In this document: positions 25,801-35,930 of the stretch, in pieces | How the letters are laid out: every line of letters begins with the position of its first letter | Numbering within the stretch: position 1 is the first letter of the stretch | Assembly (NCBI GenBank): GCA_015207155.1 | Contig: JADEXK010000005.1 | Coordinates: 79,410 to 143,409 of the forward strand | From: Nostocales cyanobacterium LEGE 11386 | GTDB taxonomy: Bacteria > Cyanobacteriota > Cyanobacteriia > Cyanobacteriales > Nostocaceae | Length of the DNA: 64,000 bases | Direction of reading: 5' to 3' | Program-made: the position numbers and the translations under genes | The notes under the pieces: generated by a model | Databases searched by the model: none | Told to the model about the DNA's origin: nothing | What the model saw: the letters and a program-made list of their open reading frames with translations, nothing else

Positions 25801-27153
25801 ATGGGACTTGATGAATGGATTAATCAAAAAAAATTATTGCAATCCATTTCTACTCGGTTAGAAACGAAGAATAAGTATTCTTTAAAGACGCAAAAATTGA
25901 TTAAATTATCTGTAGTCACACAGTTTTTCCCGCCAGACTATGCAGCTACAGGGCAATTAATAGAGGAACTGGTAAAACAGTTAGGTCAACAAGGAGTGGA
26001 TATAGAAGTTTTTACAAGTCAGCCGGGATATGCGTTTCGGTCTCATACTGCTCCAGCATTTGAACGGTCGGGTCGAACTAAAATTCAGCGATCGCGCACT
26101 GCCCAACTCTGGCCGGGGAGGATTCGTGGTAAAGCAGTCAATGGTGTCCTGTATACTTTGCGGGCTGCACTATATCTGCTGAGAGCGGCGCGTCGGAATA
26201 ATTTAATGTTAGTGACCACAGCGCCCCCATTTTTACCAGTGATCGGATATTTGGCGAATATTTTGCTTCGATTGCCCTATGTCTGCATCCTTTATGATCT
26301 GTACCCCGATATTGCGATCGCCCTAGGAGTAGTCTCCAAGCGTAGCTGGTTGGTGCGAATGTGGCGCGCCATCAACAGAAGAGTTTGGCTCAACGCCAAA
26401 AGCATTATAGTTTTAAGTCCAGCAATGAAACAGCAGGTAATAGCGAGTTGTCCACAAGTGGCACATAAGATTTCTGTGATTCATAGTTGGGCCAATCCAG
26501 AGTTAATTGTTCCCATTGCCAAGAAAGAAAACTGGTTTGCTTGGAAGTACAACTTGGTCAACAAATTTACCGTACTTTACTCCGGGAATATGGGTCGCTG
26601 TCATGATATTGACACCATCTTAGAAGCTGCAAAGGAACTAAAAGATGAACCCATCCAGTTTGTCTGTATTGGTGGTGGCGCTAAACGTGATCAATTAATT
26701 CAGGAAGTAGAACAATTAGGACTGGAAAATTTTACCTTCTTACCATACCAAGACAAAGAGGTACTGCCTTACTCACTCACAGCTTGCGACTTGTCACTAG
26801 TTAGTGTAGATGCTTCTACAGAGAGTTTAGTTGTTCCTAGCAAGCTTTACTCAGCTTTAGCATCTGGAAGACCATTGGCAGTAATTTGTTCACCTTATTC
26901 ATACTTAAGGCAACTCATGTCTGAAGCTAACTGTGGCGGTACATTCGACAATGGCGATAGTCACGGTTTAGCCCAATTCATTCGCTTACTTAGTCGTGAT
27001 CAACAACTAGGGGAAAAAATGGGTATGGCAGGTCATCAGTATTTGCGATCGCACTTCACCCCTAAGGTAATTTCTCAACAGTACCTTGAAGTTTTGCAGC
27101 AGGCAATCATGACTGATGAAGTGGTCACTATGTATCCAAGCAATATAAAGTAA
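25801..27153 (+). CDS. Glycosyltransferase family 4, WcaI-like
   Basis: The 450-residue protein has a GT-B fold. An unusual polar N-terminal extension (residues 1-35) precedes the first beta strand VVTQFFPPDYAATGQLIEEL (about 39-58), which is typical of WcaI-like retaining transferases. The C-terminal domain has VLYSGNMGRCHDIDTILEA (about 258-276) and SKLYSALASGRPLAVI (about 350-365), including the donor-sugar region. It is the first gene of the plus-strand exopolysaccharide cluster. Donor and linkage cannot be told. An internal start shortly before residue 35 is possible. Confidence 0.88.
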   Translation: MGLDEWINQKKLLQSISTRLETKNKYSLKTQKLIKLSVVTQFFPPDYAATGQLIEELVKQLGQQGVDIEVFTSQPGYAFRSHTAPAFERSGRTKIQRSRTAQLWPGRIRGKAVNGVLYTLRAALYLLRAARRNNLMLVTTAPPFLPVIGYLANILLRLPYVCILYDLYPDIAIALGVVSKRSWLVRMWRAINRRVWLNAKSIIVLSPAMKQQVIASCPQVAHKISVIHSWANPELIVPIAKKENWFAWKYNLVNKFTVLYSGNMGRCHDIDTILEAAKELKDEPIQFVCIGGGAKRDQLIQEVEQLGLENFTFLPYQDKEVLPYSLTACDLSLVSVDASTESLVVPSKLYSALASGRPLAVICSPYSYLRQLMSEANCGGTFDNGDSHGLAQFIRLLSRDQQLGEKMGMAGHQYLRSHFTPKVISQQYLEVLQQAIMTDEVVTMYPSNIK

Positions 27154-27523
27154 ATATGTTGAAATATTTACATTTGAGAAGTTCAAATAAACTTCAAGAA
27201 ATTTCATTCAAATATTGCACTACATGGTATAAATTAACTTATCAAGAGGTGTTATTTTCAATAAAAATATAACTCATCTAGATAATTATTCAAGTAAATC
27301 TTTGTAGTATGGCAAATACTTATCTCACTATATTTGTCATACTACAAGGAAGTAACAATTTTCTTGGACAAAACTTGTAGCATAAAAGCACACTCACCAC
27401 AGTAATTAAATATTATTGTTGTAGTTTTTTTTAGGAGTTGGGCTTCGATGGTCATTTGATCTCAGTCCCTCCAAAGTAACCTTCCTGTTCATTTTTTACG
27501 TGCATTTACATTAGGAGGGCAAA
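27154..27523. other. Intergenic region with a long hairpin
   Basis: This 370-base stretch holds a strong hairpin at 27302-27347 (listed) and an AGGAGG ribosome-binding site at 27513-27518 belonging to the next gene. No gene is seen. Confidence 0.5.
27302..27347 (+). terminator. 17-bp-stem hairpin downstream of the WcaI-like gene
   Basis: TTGTAGTATGGCAAATA pairs with TATTTGTCATACTACAA (one G-U pair) around a 12-base loop. There is no long T tract after it, so it may be a terminator, a processing signal or a repeat; it is the strongest palindrome in this gap. Confidence 0.4.
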
Positions 27524-27952
27524 TTGCAGAGAAGGTGTGACCGAAATCGAAAACGTTCTAAAAAACGGGCTATCTACTGCCCAGTTCATGGCTGCTATTT
27601 AGATAGTGTAAGTCAGAAATATCAACTGTTTGCCGACCAGCCAGGTCAGTTACAGCAACGAGGTATGAGTCGTCGAAATGCCTTAATGTTAGTAGCAAAC
27701 CAAACCGCAGTTCCTATAGAAGGGGAATGGCTAGAAGCTTTCTGGTGTGAACAATGCCAGCAAACAAAGTGGTATCACGTCCGCAAAGTCAATGAGCGTA
27801 CTTATGAAGTTGCGTTAGCGCCACAAGAACTGTGGCAGCAAGTAACAGGAGTAGTTGATCCTAAAGGTAATCCTACCGTGGGCGAATTTACCCGCCGACA
27901 TTCACGAGTGTTAAATCAGCATAGCATCAACGATTTTAAATTTGTGGGTTAA
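27524..27952 (+). CDS. Cyanobacterial conserved protein with zinc-binding Cys/His motifs
   Basis: The 142-residue product has a basic start, then CPVHGC (about 21-26) and CEQCQQ (about 76-81), which together could bind zinc. It is soluble, with no signal peptide. The start is a TTG at 27524, chosen because a perfect AGGAGG sits five bases upstream and no in-frame ATG gives the N-terminal Cys motif. I do not recognise a named family or function. It is unlikely to be a polysaccharide enzyme. Confidence 0.7.
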   Translation: MQRRCDRNRKRSKKRAIYCPVHGCYLDSVSQKYQLFADQPGQLQQRGMSRRNALMLVANQTAVPIEGEWLEAFWCEQCQQTKWYHVRKVNERTYEVALAPQELWQQVTGVVDPKGNPTVGEFTRRHSRVLNQHSINDFKFVG

Positions 27953-28016
27953 GTATCAATAATTTAGTGATATTTATAGTAATCCTAAATGATTTACGAA
28001 CAAAAATATCCCAAAC

Positions 28017-28046
28017 AACCCCAACTTCTTCAAGAAATCGGGGTTT
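28017..28046. repeat. Degenerate CCCCGA...TCGGGG palindrome
   Basis: AACCCCAACTTCTT pairs imperfectly with AAGAAATCGGGGTTT around a single C. It is a decayed member of the hairpin family at 9168 and 22147. It may terminate the upstream gene weakly. Confidence 0.5.
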
Positions 28047-28125
28047 GAGACTGTAGCAGTTCATAGTAGTTTTTAGCTTTTAAGAGGGCTGATATAATTA
28101 AATATTATGAGAATACAAAAGTTTT

Positions 28126-28596
28126 ATGTTTGACTCATCTCTCTACGAAACAGACTTTTTAGCTTGGATAAATCAGCAGCAGTTAGCCTTAACTAGTCGG
28201 GATATAACAGCTTTAGACTGGGAAAACCTGGCCGAAGAGTTAGATTCTATGGGTATTAGAGAGAAAAGTGAGTTAAAAAACCGCTTAGTAGTTTTACTAG
28301 CTCATTTACTCAAGTGGCAACATCAGCCTACAAAACGTTCTATAAGTTGGTTTACCACTATTGCTAACCAAAGAGATGATTTACGGGATTTGTTAGCAGA
28401 AAAGCCTAGTTTACAGCAATACATTCCTGATACTTTACCCAAGGCTTATCGTAATGCTCGACGGGAAGCTTCAGCAGAAACAGGATTAAGTTTAGCTAGT
28501 TTTTTTGAGACTTGTCCTTATAGCATTGCAGAAATATTAAATCCTGAGTTTTTGTGTAACACTACAGATGATTTTGAAAAAGCGATGAAAAAGTAA
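28126..28596 (+). CDS. DUF29 family protein
   Basis: The 156-residue protein matches DUF29, a family expanded in cyanobacteria. The N-terminus is LYETDFLAWINQQQLAL (about 5-21), followed by LDWENLAEELDSMG (about 30-43) and the hallmark VVLLAHLLKWQHQP with a following Arg-Ser-Trp-like RSISWFTTI (about 56-81). The function is unknown. A second, more divergent member lies at 44651 on the far side of the glycosyltransferase genes. Confidence 0.88.
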   Translation: MFDSSLYETDFLAWINQQQLALTSRDITALDWENLAEELDSMGIREKSELKNRLVVLLAHLLKWQHQPTKRSISWFTTIANQRDDLRDLLAEKPSLQQYIPDTLPKAYRNARREASAETGLSLASFFETCPYSIAEILNPEFLCNTTDDFEKAMKK

Positions 28597-28867
28597 GATA
28601 GGTATTAATATAATCCATAAAAAGTGAAAAAGCTTACAGCGAAATTAGCTTTATCTCAAGAGTTTTTTAGTGATTGAGAGTCACCAGTTAACACAAGGCG
28701 ATCGCACCTACAAACTAAGGCTAGCTGCGCAATAGCTTTGGCAAGCGGGTAAACGATGTAACTAAATTATCGGTGAAACCTCTCTATAGGAAAGTATAAT
28801 CGCGGGTCTGTAAGGTTCGTTAGATATAAAAATTCTAACGCTTTTAAATTTGTGAATAAATAAAAGT

Positions 28868-29593
28868 ATGAGCATTCCTTTCTTTCTGTACAGGCGTTTA
28901 GCAAATTGGATTACTTGTGAGTTTAATTTTCAACCTAATAAAAAAACAGCACTTAAAAATAAATATGAAGTAGCAAGCTTTAAAGATGTTTTTTGTCATC
29001 CATTTTACTGGCAATTATTTCAATATATTCATGAATGTCCTAAGTTAGTCTTAGACTGTGGAGCGCATTGCGGACATTTCACAATTCTAGCAGATATTTG
29101 TTTTCAGAGTAAATTTGCTAGTGTTGATACTGAATACATTTTGATTGAACCAAATCCATATCTATTGCCGATTATTAAACAAAACATATCAGATATGGAT
29201 CTTAATTATAGAGTACAAATTAAACAAGGGCTGTTAGGGGAAAAATCAGGTAGTGAAAAGCTTTGGGTGAAACCTAAAAATTATCTTTCCACAGGTCTAG
29301 CTTATAGCAAAGGAGCAAAACCTTTTCAGGTGCCATTTATTGATATACAGGAAATAGTAGGAAATCGAATTATTGACCTGATGAAAATCGATATTGAAGG
29401 AGGTGAGTTTGCATTTGTGCGTTCTCATATAGATATCTTCAAGCAGGTAAACTTAATTTTTATGGAACTGCATGAGGCTTCTGAAGAACTTCATCATGAA
29501 ATATCTGATTCTTTAAACTCAGTAGGACTAAACTTAGCTGCCAAGCCTATAAAATCTCATGGACAACAGCTTTTAATCTGGCAACGCTTATAG
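28868..29593 (+). CDS. FkbM-family SAM-dependent methyltransferase
   Basis: The 241-residue protein has the FkbM signature: SAM-binding LVLDCGAHCGHFTILA (about 57-72), the acidic strand YILIEPNPYLLP (about 92-103) and the conserved LMKIDIEGGEF (about 170-180). FkbM enzymes O-methylate sugars or other small metabolites. In this cluster a methylated sugar residue of the exopolysaccharide is the likely product. It begins the dense gene array running to 44443. Confidence 0.88.
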   Translation: MSIPFFLYRRLANWITCEFNFQPNKKTALKNKYEVASFKDVFCHPFYWQLFQYIHECPKLVLDCGAHCGHFTILADICFQSKFASVDTEYILIEPNPYLLPIIKQNISDMDLNYRVQIKQGLLGEKSGSEKLWVKPKNYLSTGLAYSKGAKPFQVPFIDIQEIVGNRIIDLMKIDIEGGEFAFVRSHIDIFKQVNLIFMELHEASEELHHEISDSLNSVGLNLAAKPIKSHGQQLLIWQRL

Positions 29594-29663
29594 GTTAACA
29601 CTTTAAGAATTCAGACACCAAATTAAAATAAAAGTTTCAGATTCAGATAGTACCTAGCAAGCA

Positions 29664-31499
29664 ATGCTGCAAACAAAAACGGTCAAAATTTTAATTAGTT
29701 TAATTAATACTCAGCGATATCTGGCAATTCAAGCCTTAGGATTAGCATTTTTTACCTCTATTTTAGAGGGATTTTCTACTCCTCTTGTCATGCTAGTTAT
29801 CCAAACAATAGAGGGTGATGTATCTGTTAACAATCAATCATCAGTATTTATTCAAGAAATAATAAAAATATATGCTAACTTCCCTGGTAAATGGCATTTT
29901 CTAATATTGGTAATATTTTTTTTGATTCTAACAGTTATTAAAAACATTTGTTTGTACTATTCAAATATTACTATCAATAAATTACAACTCAAAATCGGTG
30001 TTTTCATTCGTAAATATTGCATTGAACGCTTTTTAAAATTAGAGATATCATTCTATAATCAGTCAAATATAGGTAACTTATTGAGTTATGTGAATGAACA
30101 AGCTCAACGTAGTGAGATTTTATCTGCTAACCTCATAGAAATCATTAGAGAATTGCTAATGATTTTTATACTTATAGCTGTACTGGTTGCCTTATCACCT
30201 CTATTAACAATTATTTCTGTAATAACTTTATTATTAGTATCTCTATTCCTGAAATCGATATTAAACTCTGTTCGCATCTACGGACGCAAAGCAGCTAAAT
30301 CAATTGATGAATTTTCTTCATTTATCACAGATTTGCTGAGTGGAATTCGAGTGATTAAATCGTTTAATTCTGAATTCAGAGAGCTAGAAAATGCTGACAG
30401 ATTTTTAGAAAAACGCTATGAGGCTGAACTTGGAGCTTTTAAATATAAATCAGCAATAGTTCCTCTAACTGAAACAGCAGGAATCACTCTACTTTTATTG
30501 CTTCTTGGTATAGGGGCAAGCGTGGTTTCGGCTACGGGAGAGGGGGGGTTATCCTTATTGCTAGCTTACACTTATACATTATTGCGAATGATACCGCGAA
30601 TTAATCATCTTAATAGTTTGCGGTCACAGCTAGCGTTATTATCAGGTAGCTTAGAATCTATTTATAATTTTATTTCATCTACTGAAAGCTTACATCTACT
30701 AGATGGTCAGAAGCCTTACAAAGGTTTGGTATCAGGAATAAATTTTGAAAATGTTACTTTTACTTTTCCTACTAATACAGAACCAACCCTTAAGAGAATA
30801 AATTTTAATGTGGAAAAAGGCACAATAACTGCCCTCGTTGGTTCATCAGGTAGCGGTAAATCAACTCTAGCTGATTTGGTGATGAGATTTCATGATCCTG
30901 ATGCTGGAAGTATCAAAATTGATGGAATTGACTTGAGAGAATACCAAATTGCTTCTTGGCGCAACTCCATTGCAATGGTCAGTCAAGAAACATTCTTATT
31001 TCATTCTTCAATTCGCGAAAATATTGCCTATGGATGTCCAGATGCGACGGAGTTAGAAATTATTGCAGCTGCTAAGAAAGCTTATGCTTACGACTTTATT
31101 CAGAAATTGCCACAAGGATTCGATACTATTACAGGCGATCGCGGTGCAAGGTTATCTGGTGGACAAAGGCAGAGAATAGCTATTGCTAGGGCTATTTTGC
31201 GCGATCCCGACATTTTAATTCTTGATGAAGCAACTAGTGCCTTAGATTCAAATTCTGAGCGCATAGTGCAAAAAGCAATTGAGGAAGTCAGTCGCGATCG
31301 CACTGTAATTGTAATTGCTCATCGCCTTTCCACAATAGAAAAAGCGAACAAAATAGTTGTCATGAATCAGGGTGAAGTAGCAGAGCAGGGAACCCATCAA
31401 GAACTATTAGCACTTCAAGGTAAGTATTGGTCTTTGTACAAATCTCAGATATCTGTTGACGAGCAAGCTATACCATTAGTTAAAAGTTTAAATCCATAA
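29664..31499 (+). CDS. ABC exporter (fused transmembrane and ATPase domains)
   Basis: The 611-residue half-transporter has about six helices (20-330) followed by an ATPase domain with Walker A VGSSGSGKSTL (about 391-401), Q-loop SQETFLFHSS, signature LSGGQRQRIAIA (about 498-509), Walker B ILILDEATSALD (about 516-527) and H-loop IAHRLSTIEK. It resembles MsbA- or PglK-type exporters that flip lipid-linked sugars. In a cluster without a recognisable Wzx it is the best candidate for moving the repeat unit across the membrane, though export of another molecule cannot be excluded. It should act as a homodimer. It is 9 bases before the next gene. Confidence 0.9.
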   Translation: MLQTKTVKILISLINTQRYLAIQALGLAFFTSILEGFSTPLVMLVIQTIEGDVSVNNQSSVFIQEIIKIYANFPGKWHFLILVIFFLILTVIKNICLYYSNITINKLQLKIGVFIRKYCIERFLKLEISFYNQSNIGNLLSYVNEQAQRSEILSANLIEIIRELLMIFILIAVLVALSPLLTIISVITLLLVSLFLKSILNSVRIYGRKAAKSIDEFSSFITDLLSGIRVIKSFNSEFRELENADRFLEKRYEAELGAFKYKSAIVPLTETAGITLLLLLLGIGASVVSATGEGGLSLLLAYTYTLLRMIPRINHLNSLRSQLALLSGSLESIYNFISSTESLHLLDGQKPYKGLVSGINFENVTFTFPTNTEPTLKRINFNVEKGTITALVGSSGSGKSTLADLVMRFHDPDAGSIKIDGIDLREYQIASWRNSIAMVSQETFLFHSSIRENIAYGCPDATELEIIAAAKKAYAYDFIQKLPQGFDTITGDRGARLSGGQRQRIAIARAILRDPDILILDEATSALDSNSERIVQKAIEEVSRDRTVIVIAHRLSTIEKANKIVVMNQGEVAEQGTHQELLALQGKYWSLYKSQISVDEQAIPLVKSLNP

Positions 31500-31507
31500 T
31501 CAAAAAA

Positions 31508-32704
31508 ATGAAAATTTTGCTTGCAGGTACATTAGTGTCAAAAGGTGGTATACAAACTCATTTGAAATGGTTATCTAGAGCATTAGGAGAAGAGGTATGT
31601 GAAGTTTTAGTTGTTTCCATCACAAGTCAGACGCCATCACCTGTAGATTTACAAGATATACAATCTTTTAAGAGTAATAATGTTAATTTTATTTCGTTTC
31701 ACAGTCAGTCCAGGAAAAAAAACTTTGTATTTAGCATCCTAAATTTAGCAAAAATTATATCAACAGTGAGAAAGTTTTCTCCAGATATTTATCTGGTTGT
31801 TGGTACTGGGTGGAACTTATTTCTTCCTCCTCTATTTACCAGCCGACGAACTAAAAAAATTTTTTATGAAGTGATGTCAGGTTTTGTCCGTAGTTGGCGT
31901 AACTCTCGTTGGGTAGCAAGGTGGTGCTTTGATGAAGTAGTAGGACAATCACCAACTGTAGCCGCAAATTTTGCAGAAAGCTTTGGCTGGAAAAAACAAA
32001 TTGCAGCAGTTGCAGCGATACCAGAACCTTTAGAATTGACTGCTTGTTTACCTAAACCTATCTCTAGAACTGTGGAACTAGGAAAAGCTAAAGCAGCCCT
32101 TTTTAGTCGCCTTGCACCACATAAGCAGTCATTCTGGCTAGTGCAACAATGGGAATGTCTCAAAGATGTACTCGATGAGTTGCACATTCATGGTAGTGGG
32201 CCAGAGGAAGACCTAATTCGAGAATATATTTCATCTCAAGGGATAGGCGATCGCGTTAAATTTTTTGGGAGATATCCTGATGGGCAAGCATATGTTGATT
32301 TAATCAGTAGTTACGATATGACTTTACTACCCACTATTGGCGCTGAGGGAGCGCCTTTAGTACTTTTAGAATCAATGGCTTGTGGAGTACCTTTTGTAGC
32401 TTATGGAGTTGGTGGAATCCCTGATTACGGTGTTGATAACCCAAATGTGTTAATAGTTGCTCCTGAACGTTGGAAAACAAGTCAAGCCAGAGTTTATGCA
32501 GATATTGACAATATGACCGAATCGCCGGCAGACGAAAATCAATCTTCTGGCAAAATACCTGTGTTTGTATCTGCTGTTAAACAGATGGCATATAAATTAG
32601 CTCAAGGTGAAATTGACCAAGCTCAGTTACAAAGATTTTATTTTGAGCGATATTCTTATTCAGTTTTAAAAAAAGCTTGGGTGTCTTACTTGTGCAATCA
32701 CTAA
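31508..32704 (+). CDS. Glycosyltransferase family 4
   Basis: The 398-residue GT-B enzyme starts MKILLAGTLVSKGGIQTHLK, with a Gly-Gly loop for binding the nucleotide sugar. The C-terminal domain has LFSRLAPHKQSFWLVQQW (about 198-215), then GRYPDGQAY and the donor-binding segment GAEGAPLVLLESMACGVPFV (about 280-299), with the EX7E-type acidic residues. The transferred sugar is unknown. It follows the ABC exporter by 8 bases, so it is in the same transcript. Confidence 0.88.
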   Translation: MKILLAGTLVSKGGIQTHLKWLSRALGEEVCEVLVVSITSQTPSPVDLQDIQSFKSNNVNFISFHSQSRKKNFVFSILNLAKIISTVRKFSPDIYLVVGTGWNLFLPPLFTSRRTKKIFYEVMSGFVRSWRNSRWVARWCFDEVVGQSPTVAANFAESFGWKKQIAAVAAIPEPLELTACLPKPISRTVELGKAKAALFSRLAPHKQSFWLVQQWECLKDVLDELHIHGSGPEEDLIREYISSQGIGDRVKFFGRYPDGQAYVDLISSYDMTLLPTIGAEGAPLVLLESMACGVPFVAYGVGGIPDYGVDNPNVLIVAPERWKTSQARVYADIDNMTESPADENQSSGKIPVFVSAVKQMAYKLAQGEIDQAQLQRFYFERYSYSVLKKAWVSYLCNH

Positions 32705-32863
32705 TAAAAACTAGTTGAAAATCCAACCTGTAGCAAAACTAAATTTACTCTGTGATCAACCTGATTAACTTCAATTGATGAGTCAAGATTTTATTAAACT
32801 TTCGAGTTTAAGCAACCTGAATCAGTAGGCAAATAGACTGCTACGAGCAGTAAAGTAAATTGT

Positions 32864-33760
32864 ATGCTACCAGCAGCCACAATTGTGTTTACAACTCATA
32901 ATCGGCGTGAGATTTTGCGTCAGGCTATTCATGCGGCTCAAAATCAAAGTATTCCAGTTAAAATCCTAGTAATGGATGATGCGTCTACAGATGGTACTGA
33001 GGAAATGCTGTCTAAAGAATTTCCTGAAATTGAGTATCATCGCTCCTTGGAAAATAGAGGGCCTTGTTATCACCGTAACCTAGGAGTAGAACTATCAAAT
33101 ACAGAAATAGTTTTTCCCCTAGACGATGATTCTATTCTTCAATCTCCATACACTGTCGAACAAACCTTAGCAGAATTTGATCATAAGAATGTTGGAGCCG
33201 TTGCTATTCCTTTTTGCAATATCCTTAAGAGTGATAAAGTAAATACTCAAGCTCCAGACCAGTCCCAAATATATTTGACTCATGCTTATGTCGCGGCTGC
33301 TCATGCTGTTCTAAAGTCAGCTTTTTTGAAAGCTGGGGGATACCGGGAATTTTTTTTCTATATGGGAGAAGAAGGAGACTTATGTATTCGTCTTTTAAAA
33401 AATAAATTTTTTGTCCGCTTAGGAACATCTGATCCTATTTATCATCTTCAGCCACCTAACAGAGTGTCAGTTAGAGCCGATGTATTTGGCCGACAAAATG
33501 ATATTCTTTTTCTTTATTGCAACGCATCAATAGAATATCTTTTGCCCTACCTGCTAGGTACATCTGTCAAAGGAATAGTTTATGGTATTAAGATTAAACG
33601 TCCAATGAATATGCTTAAGGGATTTTTTCAAGGCTTTAAATTAATTTTAACTGATTCTACTATGCGCTCTCCAGTTAATTCAGACTGCTTCCGACTATAT
33701 CGGATGCTCAAACAAAGAGAATGTGTTCCTTTACTAGAAATTGAATCTTATTTTCAGTAA
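32864..33760 (+). CDS. Glycosyltransferase family 2
   Basis: The 298-residue GT-A enzyme has a typical start, ATIVFTTHNRREILRQAI (about 4-21), followed by VMDDASTDGTEEML (about 41-54). The DXD-like PLDDDS (about 85-90) coordinates divalent metal, and GEEGDLCIRLL (about 168-178) supplies the catalytic acidic residues. There is no membrane segment. It ends 7 bases before the next GT2-type gene. Substrate unknown. Confidence 0.88.
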   Translation: MLPAATIVFTTHNRREILRQAIHAAQNQSIPVKILVMDDASTDGTEEMLSKEFPEIEYHRSLENRGPCYHRNLGVELSNTEIVFPLDDDSILQSPYTVEQTLAEFDHKNVGAVAIPFCNILKSDKVNTQAPDQSQIYLTHAYVAAAHAVLKSAFLKAGGYREFFFYMGEEGDLCIRLLKNKFFVRLGTSDPIYHLQPPNRVSVRADVFGRQNDILFLYCNASIEYLLPYLLGTSVKGIVYGIKIKRPMNMLKGFFQGFKLILTDSTMRSPVNSDCFRLYRMLKQRECVPLLEIESYFQ

Positions 33761-33767
33761 TTAAATT

Positions 33768-34730
33768 ATGAAATTTCATGCTTTGCTGCCTATCCGAGAT
33801 GAAGCAGATATTATTGGACAATGTATTGAGCGACTTCTAACATGGGCTGACTCTATATATGTATTTGATACTGGTAGTGTTGATGATACATGGGAAATTG
33901 TTTTAGACATAGCTGCTCATAATAAGCGCATTAAACCAATTCGTAAAGAACCAGTGTATTTTTCTGAAACTAAATTGCGTGGTTACATGTTCCACATTGC
34001 CCGTGAACAAATGCAAGATGGTGATTGGTTTTTGAGAGTTGATGCTGATGAATTTCACCACATTACTCCACCTGAATTTGTGAAAACTTACTTACGACCC
34101 CATGAAACAATTGTTTATCACCAATATTACGATTTTCAATTCACTGCAACGGAATTAGCTGCATGGGAAAGGGGTGAAGAAACTCTCAAGGATCGCCAAC
34201 GTCCAATCGAGGAACGTCGGCGCTATTTTACACCTAGTTACTATAGCGAACCCCGTTTGTGTCGTTATCGCAGCACCATGAAATGGCCTGAAACCTGCTC
34301 TTTTCCTATTAATGCAGGGTTTGTGTCCCGGGAAAGATTACCAATTCGACATTATCCCCATCGTGACCCTGTTCAGTTAGCTCGCCGCTATCGTTTACGA
34401 GCAATTATGATGGCTGATGCAACTAATCGTCAAAATTGGTCAAGACCAGAGCGACATCATTGGTCAGAATCAGATTGGCGTAAGTACATTGTGAGCAATG
34501 ACAAGCCTGAATTGCAATATTGGCAACCAGGTACAGATTTACCTCGCTATCAGTTTACTAACCACTTGAAACCACCACATATTCGGTTTGTACAGCGATT
34601 GGTTCATGCTTCCATTCTGCCAATATTAGACCGTACTCGTCCTACATTTTCGGATGATACGCAACCACAGCCAATTTCCGAGGAAGTCAATCAATTACTC
34701 ATTAGAGAACTTCATGAAAGCTCATTATAG
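33768..34730 (+). CDS. Glycosyltransferase family 2-like protein
   Basis: The 320-residue protein has LPIRDEADIIGQCIERLLTW (about 6-25), FDTGSVDDTWEI (about 33-44) and the metal-binding DGDWFLRVDADEFHH (about 83-97), as in family 2 transferases. The C-terminal half, rich in Arg, Tyr and Trp (RRYFTPSYYSEPRLCRY; HHWSESDWRKYIV), is unlike classic GT2 and may bind acceptor. It is closely coupled to the preceding GT2 gene. Acceptor and sugar are unknown. Confidence 0.82.
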   Translation: MKFHALLPIRDEADIIGQCIERLLTWADSIYVFDTGSVDDTWEIVLDIAAHNKRIKPIRKEPVYFSETKLRGYMFHIAREQMQDGDWFLRVDADEFHHITPPEFVKTYLRPHETIVYHQYYDFQFTATELAAWERGEETLKDRQRPIEERRRYFTPSYYSEPRLCRYRSTMKWPETCSFPINAGFVSRERLPIRHYPHRDPVQLARRYRLRAIMMADATNRQNWSRPERHHWSESDWRKYIVSNDKPELQYWQPGTDLPRYQFTNHLKPPHIRFVQRLVHASILPILDRTRPTFSDDTQPQPISEEVNQLLIRELHESSL

Positions 34731-34810
34731 TAAGTAAATTCAAATAATTATTGAGTAATTATAACAATTATCAAAAACTTAAAAGTAGATTGATTATTAG
34801 GAATTAAAAA

Positions 34811-35917
34811 ATGAAAATAGGTATTGTTACTTATCATACAGCCATTAACCCTGGAGCTTTTCTACAAGTTTATGCGCTCCAAATGTTGTTAAATAAAACT
34901 GGATATGATGTTCAAGTAGTAAATTATCTCAATTTCGCTGCTATCAAGAAGGAAATAACATCCTGTATCTATAGAAATAAAGGTTTAAAAAGAATTTTAG
35001 AACTAAAATCAATTCTGAAATATTTATTTTTTCAATATCGTTATTTAAAACTTTCCCGATTTATATTGAAACCATCTAGCTCACATCTGAAAAAATATGA
35101 TGCATTAATATTTGGTAGTGATGAAATATGGAATTATGAAAATTATTTCTTTAAGTTAACACCCATATTTTTCGGAATGGGAATACATGGAATTAAGAAA
35201 ATATCTTATGCTCCTAGTTTTGGACACATAAATGATGATAATACTTTACCGAATGTAGTCCAGTCGGCCATAAATGATATAGACTTCGTATCAGTAAGAG
35301 ATGCTAATTCTCAATCTATTCTTAAAAAAATTTTTCCAGAAAAAGTTTCCTCTGTTTGCTTAGATCCAACTTTCCTCTACAGTTTTGATGATGAAATAAA
35401 CCCACCCAAATCATCTAATCAGAGAAAAGCAACAAAGTTTTTTCTTATTTATGCAAATACGATTTCTGATGAGAGAAGAAAAGAAATTTTAGAATTTTCT
35501 CAAAGTAAAAATTTAAAGACAATTGTAATAGGATCAAAACAGTCATGGGCAAACGAATCATACACTGATATGAGCCCATTTAAAATATTAAAGCTGTTTC
35601 AAGATGCAGAATTCATTTTTACTAATACTTTTCATGGTACGATTTTTTGCCTGAAATATAATTGTAATTTTGTCATTGAAATTACTTCTGGTAAGAAAAA
35701 CAAACTGGATTTTTTAACTAATACTTTTGAAGTGCAACATAGAGTTGTTACTCAAACAGATAAAATATTACCAATTTTAATGCAAGTGCAATCCGACAAA
35801 TCACAAATAAATACATTAAAATTAATCGAAATTCATAAAAAAAGTTCAATTGACTTTCTGCATCATGCTCTTAATTCTAGTATTGCTCAATCAGGCAAGA
35901 TAAAACAAAATAACTAA
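34811..35917 (+). CDS. Polysaccharide pyruvyltransferase family protein (first copy)
   Basis: The 368-residue protein begins MKIGIVTYHTAINPGAFLQV with YALQMLL, the usual opening of the CsaB/WcaK-like family. It continues with YDALIFGSDEIWN (about 96-108), ISYAPSFGHI (about 134-143), SVRDANSQSIL (about 160-170) and the C-terminal FTNTFHGTIFCL (about 274-285). The family places a pyruvate ketal from phosphoenolpyruvate on sugars, giving acidic polysaccharide. The coding sequence is markedly AT-rich compared with neighbouring chromosomal genes. It ends 13 bases before the MurB-like start. Confidence 0.88.
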   Translation: MKIGIVTYHTAINPGAFLQVYALQMLLNKTGYDVQVVNYLNFAAIKKEITSCIYRNKGLKRILELKSILKYLFFQYRYLKLSRFILKPSSSHLKKYDALIFGSDEIWNYENYFFKLTPIFFGMGIHGIKKISYAPSFGHINDDNTLPNVVQSAINDIDFVSVRDANSQSILKKIFPEKVSSVCLDPTFLYSFDDEINPPKSSNQRKATKFFLIYANTISDERRKEILEFSQSKNLKTIVIGSKQSWANESYTDMSPFKILKLFQDAEFIFTNTFHGTIFCLKYNCNFVIEITSGKKNKLDFLTNTFEVQHRVVTQTDKILPILMQVQSDKSQINTLKLIEIHKKSSIDFLHHALNSSIAQSGKIKQNN

Positions 35918-35930
35918 GGTGTTTTATAAT

